Shown here: positions 7,265-13,936 of the stretch, piece after piece | Numbering within the stretch: position 1 is the stretch's first letter | Layout: every line of letters begins with the position of its first letter | Assembly: GCA_900767685.1 (NCBI GenBank) | Contig: CAAGAB010000244.1 | Coordinates: 1 to 29,884 of the forward strand | Length of the DNA: 29,884 nucleotides | Reading direction: 5' to 3' | Origin: an uncultured Coprococcus sp. | Lineage (GTDB): Bacteria; Bacillota_A; Clostridia; Lachnospirales; Lachnospiraceae | Program-made: the position numbers and the translations under genes | Notes under the pieces: generated by a model | Databases searched by the model: none | What the model was told of the DNA's origin: nothing | What the model saw: only the letters and a program-made list of their open reading frames with translations

Positions 7265-8884
7265 ATGGATAAAGAAAAAATGCTTGATGAGATACATGAG
7301 AAGACTGAAGAGATAAAGGGCAGAGCGGAGGAACTGCATAAGGTGATAGAGGAGACCATTGCCCAGAAAAAACAGCAGCGTCAAGAGGCGAGGTATACAG
7401 AGCTTGGAGCCGGGGACAGCCAGGATAAGAAGGATGTGATCATCAAAGATGGATATGGATTGGTTCTCGGCGGAGGCGGAGGCAGAGGTTCCTATGAGAT
7501 AGGAGTGTGGAAAGCCCTTGAGGAGTATAAGGATGTCATAGACATAAAAGCTGTTTCGGGAAGTTCGGTGGGTGCACTCAATGCGGCGCTTTATGCTTGC
7601 GGTGATCTGGATAAGGCGACACAGATGTGGTACGACATAACAAATGACAGAATACTCTCCAACAAAGATATAGATGAGGACAACAGGAATAAATGGTTTG
7701 AGTCCATCAAGGAGAAGCTTACGACCATAGACAATCCGGTCATTCAGAGTGCCATAGAGTGTATAGGACTTGATGCGGTGGCAAAGGGAATGAAGATAAA
7801 GGATGGCTTTTTTTCAAGGGAAGGACTCATGGATATACTTGAAAACTCTCCGGTTTTGACGGGAGTATCCAACAGCAGTATGAACTGTTATGCTACTTGT
7901 CTCAATGTGGAGGGTAAGCCTACGCCAGAGAGATTTCAGCTTGCGGGCATGGAGCCTTCAGAGATAGAGCGTATACTTCTGGCGTCATCTGCGATACCGG
8001 TTATATTTCCGATGGAAACTATAGATCAGACTAAGTATTATGACGGGGGATTTTTCCTCGGCGGTGACAATGTGCCGATACAGCCGCTTTATGATGAGGG
8101 ATACCGCAAATTTGTGGTGGTTCATCTGGATGCGCGGAGGACTGACAGATATGATGATGCAGAGATGATACACATCTATCCATCCGTGCCGCTCGGCGGA
8201 GCCATAGACGGAATGCTGGATTTCTCACCGGAGGGGGTGGAAAAGAGAATCGCCCAGGGATATGATGACGCGAGGGCTGTCCTTGTGCGGTACTTCGGAC
8301 TCAGGGAGAAGATAACGGAACATGAACATCTGATGGGGGCGTCACTGTATTTCACACGGCATGGACAGACGGTGTGGAACGTGGAAAATAAGATATGCGG
8401 TGCCACAGACATAGAACTCACAGAGCTTGGACACAGACAGGCGGAGGAACTTGGTGAGATCATAAAGAATGGCGGATATCATATAGATGAGATATTGTAT
8501 TCTCCTCTGGTCAGAGCATCTGAGACCGCAAGGCATATATCTGAGATCACTGGGATCCCGATGAGGGCGGAGGAGAGACTCAGGGAGCAGTGCTTTGGCA
8601 AATACGAAGGAACCGCCAGAGATGGAGCAATATTTGCTGAGGCGAAGACACATTTCCTGGATCACTATGAAGGCGGTGAAACTATGGTGCATCTGTGCCA
8701 GAGAGTCTACAATCTGCTGGATGAACTGAAAGCGGAGTACCAGGAAAATGGCAAAACATATCTGCTTGTTGCACACAATGGAATTTCAAGGATAGTGCAG
8801 TCATATTTCAATGATATGACAAATAAGGAATTTGCCGCATTTGGGATAAAGAACTGCGAAGTCCGGGAATATAGATTCAGATAG
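7265..8884 (+). CDS. Patatin-like phospholipase fused to a histidine phosphatase
   Basis: A 539-aa two-enzyme protein. Residues 1-50 are charged and probably helical. Residues about 64-345 form a patatin domain: glycine-rich oxyanion loop LVLGGGGGRGSYEIG (67-80), nucleophile elbow GSSVG with S101, and the Asp of the dyad in DGG (D260). Residues about 358-539 form a histidine-phosphatase (phosphoglycerate-mutase fold) domain: RHG at 365-367 with phospho-acceptor H366, SPLVRASET with R417, and second His H504 in VAHNG. Both sets of catalytic residues are complete. There is no signal peptide, so it is cytosolic or peripheral to the membrane. A reasonable inference is sequential action on a lipid: acyl removal, then phosphate removal. 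GGGGG lies 10 nt upstream of the ATG. It is monocistronic, ending in a terminator. I do not recall this fusion as a standard architecture. Confidence 0.9.
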   Translation: MDKEKMLDEIHEKTEEIKGRAEELHKVIEETIAQKKQQRQEARYTELGAGDSQDKKDVIIKDGYGLVLGGGGGRGSYEIGVWKALEEYKDVIDIKAVSGSSVGALNAALYACGDLDKATQMWYDITNDRILSNKDIDEDNRNKWFESIKEKLTTIDNPVIQSAIECIGLDAVAKGMKIKDGFFSREGLMDILENSPVLTGVSNSSMNCYATCLNVEGKPTPERFQLAGMEPSEIERILLASSAIPVIFPMETIDQTKYYDGGFFLGGDNVPIQPLYDEGYRKFVVVHLDARRTDRYDDAEMIHIYPSVPLGGAIDGMLDFSPEGVEKRIAQGYDDARAVLVRYFGLREKITEHEHLMGASLYFTRHGQTVWNVENKICGATDIELTELGHRQAEELGEIIKNGGYHIDEILYSPLVRASETARHISEITGIPMRAEERLREQCFGKYEGTARDGAIFAEAKTHFLDHYEGGETMVHLCQRVYNLLDELKAEYQENGKTYLLVAHNGISRIVQSYFNDMTNKEFAAFGIKNCEVREYRFR

Positions 8885-8892
8885 ATTCAGAT
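8873..8892 (+). repeat. 10-bp perfect tandem duplication spanning a stop codon
   Basis: AGATTCAGAT occurs twice head to tail. The TAG stop of the patatin-phosphatase gene (8882-8884) straddles the junction. Confidence 0.9.
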
Positions 8893-8899
8893 GAAAAAG

Positions 8900-8948
8900 A
8901 AAAGTGTAATTTTTATGGGGATAAGAACCATAGAAGTTACACTTTTTT
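8900..8948 (+). terminator. Intrinsic terminator after the patatin-phosphatase gene
   Basis: AAAAGTGTAA and TTACACTTTT form the base of the hairpin, with ATGG/CCAT at the top and a small internal mismatch. The stem runs into TTTTTT. The A-rich left arm could also stop transcription from the other side. Confidence 0.85.
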
Positions 8949-9003
8949 GTATTAAAAGATATATGCTGAGGCACTCCGTACATGATGCCTGCTTCGGCAA
9001 TGG

Positions 9004-9028
9004 CATAATGATAAAAAGTATCATTATG
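9004..9028. promoter_or_regulatory. Perfect 10-5-10 inverted repeat upstream of the ABC operon promoter
   Basis: CATAATGATA and TATCATTATG are perfect inverted repeats around a 5-nt spacer. The site ends 4 nt before the -35 box of the promoter at 9033, an activator-type position. A dimeric regulator site is the favoured reading; no regulator gene is adjacent. Confidence 0.55.
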
Positions 9029-9032
9029 AAAG

Positions 9033-9061
9033 TTGACAGGGAAAAAGATCTGTGTTATTAA
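9033..9061 (+). promoter_or_regulatory. Promoter of the ABC transporter operon
   Basis: A consensus TTGACA at 9033 and TATTAA at 9056 are separated by 17 nt. It lies between two inverted repeats and 117 nt before the ATPase gene, leaving a leader of about 110 nt. Confidence 0.7.
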
Positions 9062-9090
9062 ATATATGAACAGTTATTCATATGTTTAAT
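9057..9090. promoter_or_regulatory. 14-6-14 inverted repeat over the -10 and start of the ABC operon
   Basis: ATTAAATATATGAA and TTCATATGTTTAAT are inverted repeats with a single T-G wobble around a 6-nt spacer. The site overlaps the -10 and the expected transcription start, a classic repressor position. It could also form a hairpin at the very 5' end of the transcript. Confidence 0.55.
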
Positions 9091-9177
9091 TAAGCATTGC
9101 GATAAGTGCTTTATGCGATTTCTGAAAAATTATATTGCGATTTTGTGTAAAGCGTCAGATGAAAAAAGGAGAGAATT

Positions 9178-9888
9178 ATGGGAGAAAAAAGTTTCTTGAA
9201 GATCAGTGGAATAAGAAAGAGCTTTGGCTCAGGTGAGAACAGGACAGAGGTTTTAAAAGGGATTGATTTTGAAGTTGCAAAGGGGGAGTTCTGTGTGCTG
9301 CTCGGGCCATCCGGATCGGGAAAATCCACACTTCTCAATATAATAGGTGGGATCGACAGCCCGGATTCGGGTTACATATCCATAAACGGGGAAAAGACAG
9401 GGGACATGGACGAGAAGACATTGACAAGATACAGGAGAAAGCATCTCGGATATGTATTTCAGATGTACAATCTGATCCCAAACCTCAATGTGAAGGAGAA
9501 TGTAGAAGTCGGTGCTTATCTGAGTGATGATCCGCTGGATGTGGACGAGCTTCTCAAGACACTTGGGCTATATGAGCACAGACATAAGCTTCCAAATCAG
9601 CTTTCCGGTGGACAGCAGCAGAGGACATCGATAGGCAGAGCCATCGTGAAGAATCCTGATATACTTCTGTGTGATGAGCCGACGGGAGCATTGGACTACA
9701 ATACCTCCAAGGAGATACTCAAGCTGATAGAGGATGTCAATCAGAAGTACGGCAACACCATAATCATGGTAACCCACAATGATGCCATCAAGAACATGGC
9801 GGACAGAACAGTAAAACTCAGGGATGGAATGATAAGACGCAACATAGTCAACGAGAACAAGATATCTGCGGCTGATCTTGACTGGTAA
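9178..9888 (+). CDS. ABC transporter ATPase, MacB/LolD/BceA type
   Basis: 236-aa ATP-binding subunit working with the adjacent FtsX-type permease. Walker A is GPSGSGKST (residues 43-51), Q-loop YVFQMYNLIP (92-101), signature LSGGQQQRTSIGRA (142-155), Walker B DILLCDEPTGALD (161-173) and the H-loop TH at 199-200. This subfamily (type VII ABC systems) usually drives lipoprotein, peptide-antibiotic or lipid mechanotransmission rather than simple transport. The start ATG follows AAGGAGAG. The permease begins 33 nt after the stop, so the two are one operon under the dyad-flanked promoter. No two-component system is nearby, so the Bce-type antimicrobial-peptide label is only a possibility. Confidence 0.92.
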   Translation: MGEKSFLKISGIRKSFGSGENRTEVLKGIDFEVAKGEFCVLLGPSGSGKSTLLNIIGGIDSPDSGYISINGEKTGDMDEKTLTRYRRKHLGYVFQMYNLIPNLNVKENVEVGAYLSDDPLDVDELLKTLGLYEHRHKLPNQLSGGQQQRTSIGRAIVKNPDILLCDEPTGALDYNTSKEILKLIEDVNQKYGNTIIMVTHNDAIKNMADRTVKLRDGMIRRNIVNENKISAADLDW

Positions 9889-9921
9889 AAGGATGACGTT
9901 CGATCGGAAAGGGGACTTGAT

Positions 9922-12225
9922 ATGAAGAATCCATTGTGTAGGCGAATTCCAAAGGAGCTCAAAGATGACTTTGGAAAATATATAGTAATATTCCTGTTCA
10001 TGGTGATAACCACGGGAATGGTGTCTGGTTTTCTTGTTGCCGGAGAAAGCATGAAACAGACGTACGATCAGAGCTTTGACAAATACAATGTTGAGGATGG
10101 ACACTTTGCCCTGAACAGTGAGGCGACTGACGATATGAAGAAAGCTATCGAGGACGAGGGTGTAACTCTTTATGATATGCCATACTATGACCTTGATATG
10201 AGTATAGAAAATACAGATGGTAAAACTGATAATACTTCGGCAGATGGTGAAAGAAGGACACTGAGAATATTTGAGGTCAGACATGAGGTAAACAAGATGT
10301 GCACAATGAAAGGCAGCCTGCCAGACAGTGATGATGAACTTGCCATTGACAGAATGTTTGCTGAGAACAATGACATTGAGATCGGGGACGAACTTGAGGT
10401 CGGCGGCAGAGATTACAAGGTGTGCGGATATGTGGCATTATCTGACTACAGTACAATGTTCCAGAATAACAATGACACAATGTTCGATGCCACCATATTT
10501 GGTGTCGCTGTTGTGACTGGAACTGAATTTGACAGGCTGCCTGAAAATGGCAGGGAATGGTCCTATGTCTGGAAGTACAATGACGGTATGCCCGATGATG
10601 AGAAAGAAGAGAAGAAGCTTGCCGATGATCTGTTAAAGACGGTATACACTCAGGCAATGATGAATGGGATCACAGTCGACACCTTTATCCCGAGATATCA
10701 GAATCAGGCCATCAACTTTACTGGGGAGGATATAGGCAGCGATACTGAGATGATGAAGTGGTTCGAATATATCGTCATCGTGATACTTGCGTTCATATTT
10801 GCCGTTACCATCAGTAACACTCTGACAAAGGAGGCGTCAGTCATTGGAACTCTTCGTGCGTCAGGATATACAAAGTGGGAACTGCTCATCCACTACATAT
10901 CACTTCCGGTCATAGTTACATTTGTGGCATCGATAGTTGGAAATATACTGGGGTACACATACTTTAAGGATATGGGGGCGCAGTTGTACTATGACAGCTA
11001 CTCGCTGACAAAGTACGAAACCATCTGGAATGTGGATGCATTTGTCCTGACTACGGTTGTACCATTGATAATCATGCTGGTTGTAAATTTACTAGTGGTG
11101 AACAACAAGTTGAAGCTGTCTCCGCTTAGATTTTTGAGACATGATCTTAGCAGATCGAGACGAAAGAAGGCAGTAAAACTTCCGCACTGGAAATTTATGA
11201 CAAGATTCAAGACCAGGGTGATACTTCAGAATATCCCTGGATATGTGGTCATGCTCATAGGAATATATTTTGCACAGGTCCTTATGATGTTCGGGCTGAT
11301 GCTCAATCCTTTGCTGGAGCACTACCAGGATGATGTGCTGGACAATATGCTGGCTGCGCATCAATATGTACTTGATTCACAGGTTGAGACTTCTGTTGAT
11401 TCGGCTGAGACTTACTGCGTAAAGACACTCAAGACCACAGGGGATATCGACGATGAGATCATGGTGTATGGAATCCATGAGGACAGCAGATATTTCCCGA
11501 AGAAGTTAAAAGATGGAGATGTTCTTGTCTCAGATGGCTATGAGGATAAATACGGGCTTTCAGATGGAGATGAGATCAAGCTCAAGGAAAACTATGGGGA
11601 TGATACGTACAAATTCAAACTGACGGGTTCAGTCAAATATCCATCCACGCTGGCGATATTCATGACTGAGGATGATTTCAGACAGACGTTTGGACTGGAT
11701 GAGGGATACTTCACAGGCTATTTTTCGGACGAAGAACTGACGGACATCAGCGACCATGTTGTGTCCGAGATTACAAAGGATGATCTGATAAAGGTATCGA
11801 GACAGCTCAAAAAATCTATGGGAAGCATGTTCTACATAGTCATAGCATTCTCACTTTTGATGTTCATGCTGCTTGTATACCTGCTCACAAAGCTCATAGT
11901 TGAGAGAAACACGATCTCAATATCAATGGTGAAGATACTTGGATATGACGGCAGGGAGATAGGAAAACTGTATCTGTCGTCCACAACGATCATGGTGGCG
12001 GTGGTGACAGTGATAGACATTCTGCTCAGCTATGTATCTCTTAAAGTCATATACAGAGCAATGCTCACGGAAATGCTCAGTGGATGGCTTCCGATATACA
12101 TGGCTCCTTGGATATTCCCGCTTATGTTTGTTCTCAGCTTTGCATGCTATCTTGTTATAGCGCTGATGCAGATGAAGAAGATAAAGAAGATCCCGATGGA
12201 CGAGGCACTGAAAAATGTAGAGTAG
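9922..12225 (+). CDS. FtsX-like ABC permease with two FtsX domains
   Basis: 767-aa membrane subunit paired with the upstream ATPase. A first helix lies near residues 14-38, followed by a large extracytoplasmic domain to about 275 (acidic, rich in Asp and Thr). Three helices follow near 279-300, 325-350 and 373-395, then a helix around 443-465, a second extracytoplasmic region to about 630, and three closing helices near 633-655, 685-708 and 725-750. This 8-helix, two-FtsX-domain layout matches permeases that act as single large subunits rather than as MacB-like homodimers. GGAAAGGGG precedes the ATG by nine bases. The substrate is unknown; candidates are lipids, lipoproteins or antimicrobial peptides. 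The gene ends in a 12-bp tandem duplication that repeats its last codons and stop. Confidence 0.9.
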   Translation: MKNPLCRRIPKELKDDFGKYIVIFLFMVITTGMVSGFLVAGESMKQTYDQSFDKYNVEDGHFALNSEATDDMKKAIEDEGVTLYDMPYYDLDMSIENTDGKTDNTSADGERRTLRIFEVRHEVNKMCTMKGSLPDSDDELAIDRMFAENNDIEIGDELEVGGRDYKVCGYVALSDYSTMFQNNNDTMFDATIFGVAVVTGTEFDRLPENGREWSYVWKYNDGMPDDEKEEKKLADDLLKTVYTQAMMNGITVDTFIPRYQNQAINFTGEDIGSDTEMMKWFEYIVIVILAFIFAVTISNTLTKEASVIGTLRASGYTKWELLIHYISLPVIVTFVASIVGNILGYTYFKDMGAQLYYDSYSLTKYETIWNVDAFVLTTVVPLIIMLVVNLLVVNNKLKLSPLRFLRHDLSRSRRKKAVKLPHWKFMTRFKTRVILQNIPGYVVMLIGIYFAQVLMMFGLMLNPLLEHYQDDVLDNMLAAHQYVLDSQVETSVDSAETYCVKTLKTTGDIDDEIMVYGIHEDSRYFPKKLKDGDVLVSDGYEDKYGLSDGDEIKLKENYGDDTYKFKLTGSVKYPSTLAIFMTEDDFRQTFGLDEGYFTGYFSDEELTDISDHVVSEITKDDLIKVSRQLKKSMGSMFYIVIAFSLLMFMLLVYLLTKLIVERNTISISMVKILGYDGREIGKLYLSSTTIMVAVVTVIDILLSYVSLKVIYRAMLTEMLSGWLPIYMAPWIFPLMFVLSFACYLVIALMQMKKIKKIPMDEALKNVE

Positions 12226-12237
12226 AATGTAGAGTAG
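12214..12237 (+). repeat. 12-bp perfect tandem duplication of the permease 3' end
   Basis: AATGTAGAGTAG (Asn-Val-Glu-stop) is repeated exactly, giving a second in-frame copy of the last codons and stop immediately after the real stop. Confidence 0.92.
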
Positions 12238-12292
12238 CACGTGTGATCGGACTATGGCAGAATTGAGTGCTTAAATTGTGGCTGTCAAGCTG

Positions 12293-12340
12293 TGGTAAGA
12301 ATATTGGTAAGAATGTTGGTAAGAATGTTGGTGAGAATGT
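12293..12340 (+). repeat. Four 12-bp tandem units
   Basis: TGGTAAGAATGT and near-identical copies repeat four times in the gene-free stretch after the permease. No coding role is visible. Confidence 0.9.
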
Positions 12341-12394
12341 CAGATAGTACTCATACATGTATTTTGTAATTTTTGCATCCTAACAACGGCAATT

Positions 12395-12507
12395 AAGGAG
12401 AAGTTTATCCTTTTTACTGTCTGAAAGGGAGATAAAGATACACAAATGAAAGACTTTGTATCTTAACCCTGTAGTTCAGACGGAATCAGGATAAAATTCT
12501 CCTTTTT
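12395..12507 (+). ncRNA. Nested 110-nt hairpin ending in a T-run, possible structured RNA or terminator
   Basis: Three successive stems nest around one centre. The outer stem joins AAGGAGAAGTTTATCCT (12395-12411) to 12488-12504 with one mismatch. The middle stem joins CTGTCTGAA (12417-12425) to TTCAGACGG (12475-12483). The inner stems join AGGG to CCCT (12426-12429 with 12467-12470) and AAGATACA to GTATCTT with an AAA/TTT extension, near 12435-12462. The outer stem runs into TTTTTA, so on the + strand it could end the ABC operon. It is far larger than the other terminators here, and the internal-loop spacing resembles a folded RNA or a small inverted-repeat element. No match to a known RNA family is recognised. 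Confidence 0.5.
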
Positions 12508-12548
12508 ATCGCAATATTCACATCATTGTGAAAAACAAGCTGTTATCA

Positions 12549-12661
12549 AGGCGGCGCCGACAGTCCATCGCTTCACGAGTTTGCCGGTACGGCGCCCACC
12601 GCTGCACGCATTTGCTAGGCGGCGCCGACAGTCCATCGCTTCACGAGTTTGCTGGTACGGC
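12549..12661. repeat. Two 45-bp GC-rich direct repeats, 68 bp apart
   Basis: Units at 12549-12593 and 12617-12661 begin AGGCGGCGCCGACAG and end GGTACGGC, differing by about one base. The intervening 23 nt are also GC-rich. Composition differs sharply from the AT-rich flanks. The block lies just beyond the stop of the DUF11 gene on the - strand. GGCGCC palindromes recur within it. Looks like a REP-type or transferred element, not coding. Confidence 0.85.
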
Positions 12662-12677
12662 AGTACCTACAGGTGTG

Positions 12678-13532
12678 TTAGATATTTCCAGTCACGGTGA
12701 CTACCGCTGTTCCTGGAGTTGTCGTTATGACGCCTGTAGCTGCATTCTGGGTAAATGTCGCTGCAGGAACAGTTATCTGCCCTGCAACTGTTGCAAACGC
12801 TCCGGTTGTCTCGTTGTAGGTGTAGTTAGTAGTCTCAGTCCATGCATTTCCGTTGTATGTCACGGAAATGTTGCGGAGAATTGGATTGAAGGTGTCTGTG
12901 ATGACTACGTTATCCCCAGCGACTGCTTCCGTGTTTCCATAGTTATCAATGACAAATGTGTATGTCAGCTGACCGTTTGCCGGAACAACACTTGGGCTGA
13001 CGGACTTTGTGATGGTGAGATCCGGTGAGGCAACAGGCGATACCGTCTCTGTTGCTGTTATAGGATTTGCCAGTCCTCCGCCTGTGATGGTCACGGTGTT
13101 GATAACCGAGTCCTCGTTGCCACGAGGTGTAAAATCATTGGTTGAAGCCTCATATATGATAGTAGCATTTCCTCCTGCCGGAACGGATATTCCGGTCATG
13201 GTAAGAGGTGGACCTGCTGTGACTGCCGGCGCTGTTGAGAGTGTGCCATTTGTATAGTATCTGACAGATCCTGCAATATAGTTCAATGGATAGATAGTAT
13301 TTGCTCCCACTGTGTAAGCTCCGAGATTATCTGTGAGCGTGAGGCCTGTGAGAGCTGTGGTGCCCGTGTTCACCAGACTCACTACATATGTGATCTTGTC
13401 TGGCGTTCTGTAAGTGTCAACGACCGCAGTCTTGGATGCGGTGAGGACATCAACGATTTCTCCGGTTATGATATTGGAATTGGTGGATCCTCCGTTGTAG
13501 GACAGGGTTGCCTGATTAATGAATGTTGCCAT
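12678..13532 (-). CDS. DUF11 repeat protein, surface-type
   Basis: 284-aa Thr/Asn/Ala/Val-rich protein with very few Lys, Arg or Trp. It contains two DUF11 (conserved repeat, TIGR01451-like) beta-sandwich units: about residues 32-165, with TYVVSLVNTGTTALTGLTLTDN, written here as TYVVSLVNTG then LTLTDNLG, and about 170-280, with DLTITKSVSPSVV and LTYTFVIDNYGNTEA. Such domains form wall- or surface-associated rods in Firmicutes. Start ATG at 13532 has GGAGG seven bases upstream. No signal peptide, membrane anchor or LPXTG motif is visible, so how it would leave the cell is unclear. It stands alone and opposite to its neighbours, between two sets of tandem duplications, in an islet that looks accessory. 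Role unknown. Confidence 0.82.
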   Translation of the reverse strand: MATFINQATLSYNGGSTNSNIITGEIVDVLTASKTAVVDTYRTPDKITYVVSLVNTGTTALTGLTLTDNLGAYTVGANTIYPLNYIAGSVRYYTNGTLSTAPAVTAGPPLTMTGISVPAGGNATIIYEASTNDFTPRGNEDSVINTVTITGGGLANPITATETVSPVASPDLTITKSVSPSVVPANGQLTYTFVIDNYGNTEAVAGDNVVITDTFNPILRNISVTYNGNAWTETTNYTYNETTGAFATVAGQITVPAATFTQNAATGVITTTPGTAVVTVTGNI

Positions 13533-13567
13533 TACTTTACCTCCGTGAAATGTCTTAGTAGTGTTGT

Positions 13568-13620
13568 AGAGACCCGGATATCAGGTGGAAAATAGATGTC
13601 TGTATTCCGGGCGGGTCTCT
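13568..13620 (-). promoter_or_regulatory. Hairpin in the DUF11 upstream region
   Basis: AGAGACCCG (13568-13576) and CGGGTCTCT (13612-13620) pair perfectly for 9 bp, with weaker inner pairing. It lies 36 nt before the DUF11 start codon and would be in its 5' leader. There is no U-run on either side, so a simple terminator is unlikely. Confidence 0.5.
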
Positions 13621-13685
13621 AATATAGAATATGAAATGTACAAATAGGGGGTTACATATAATATTGGGCATGAGCTATTAATTTG

Positions 13686-13828
13686 TGATATAATGAGCAT
13701 TGCGACGTCTGCGCTTGCGCAAGACGTCATAATGCGAATGCCCACATTGAGCCGATAGGCGATATGATATAATGAGCATTGCGACGTCTGCGCTTGCGCA
13801 AGACGTCATAATGCGAATGCCCACATTG
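13686..13828. repeat. Perfect 64-bp duplication containing a large palindrome and TATAAT
   Basis: Two identical 64-bp units (13686-13749 and 13765-13828) sit 79 bp apart start to start. Each carries TATAAT near its start and a hairpin in which GACGTCT pairs with AGACGTC, GCATT pairs with AATGC outside it, and TGCGCTTGCGCA lies at the tip. The block occupies the divergent intergenic region between the DUF11 gene and the subtilase. It may be an operator pair, duplicated promoters or a REP-like element. A third TATAAA follows at 13852. Confidence 0.9.
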
Positions 13829-13936
13829 GTCATTGCACTTACGAGCGACGATATAAATATTAGATACAAGAATGCTAATAGTAACTATGTAAGTGTATAG
13901 AAGAAATTGGAGAAATCAATATAGGAGAAGGTTGTA

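Noticed and set aside
12528..13028. 166-residue Cys-rich open frame on the + strand
   Set aside because: It runs through the GC-rich repeats and antisense to the DUF11 gene, lacks a ribosome binding site, and its Cys richness comes from the reverse reading of Thr/Ala codons.
12549..13828. CRISPR array
   Set aside because: Only two copies of each of two unrelated repeats, with 23- and 15-nt gaps, long units and no cas genes.
13686..13828. Integron attC-type recombination sites
   Set aside because: The palindrome lacks the conserved RYYYAAC/GTTRRRY core boxes and there is no integrase.
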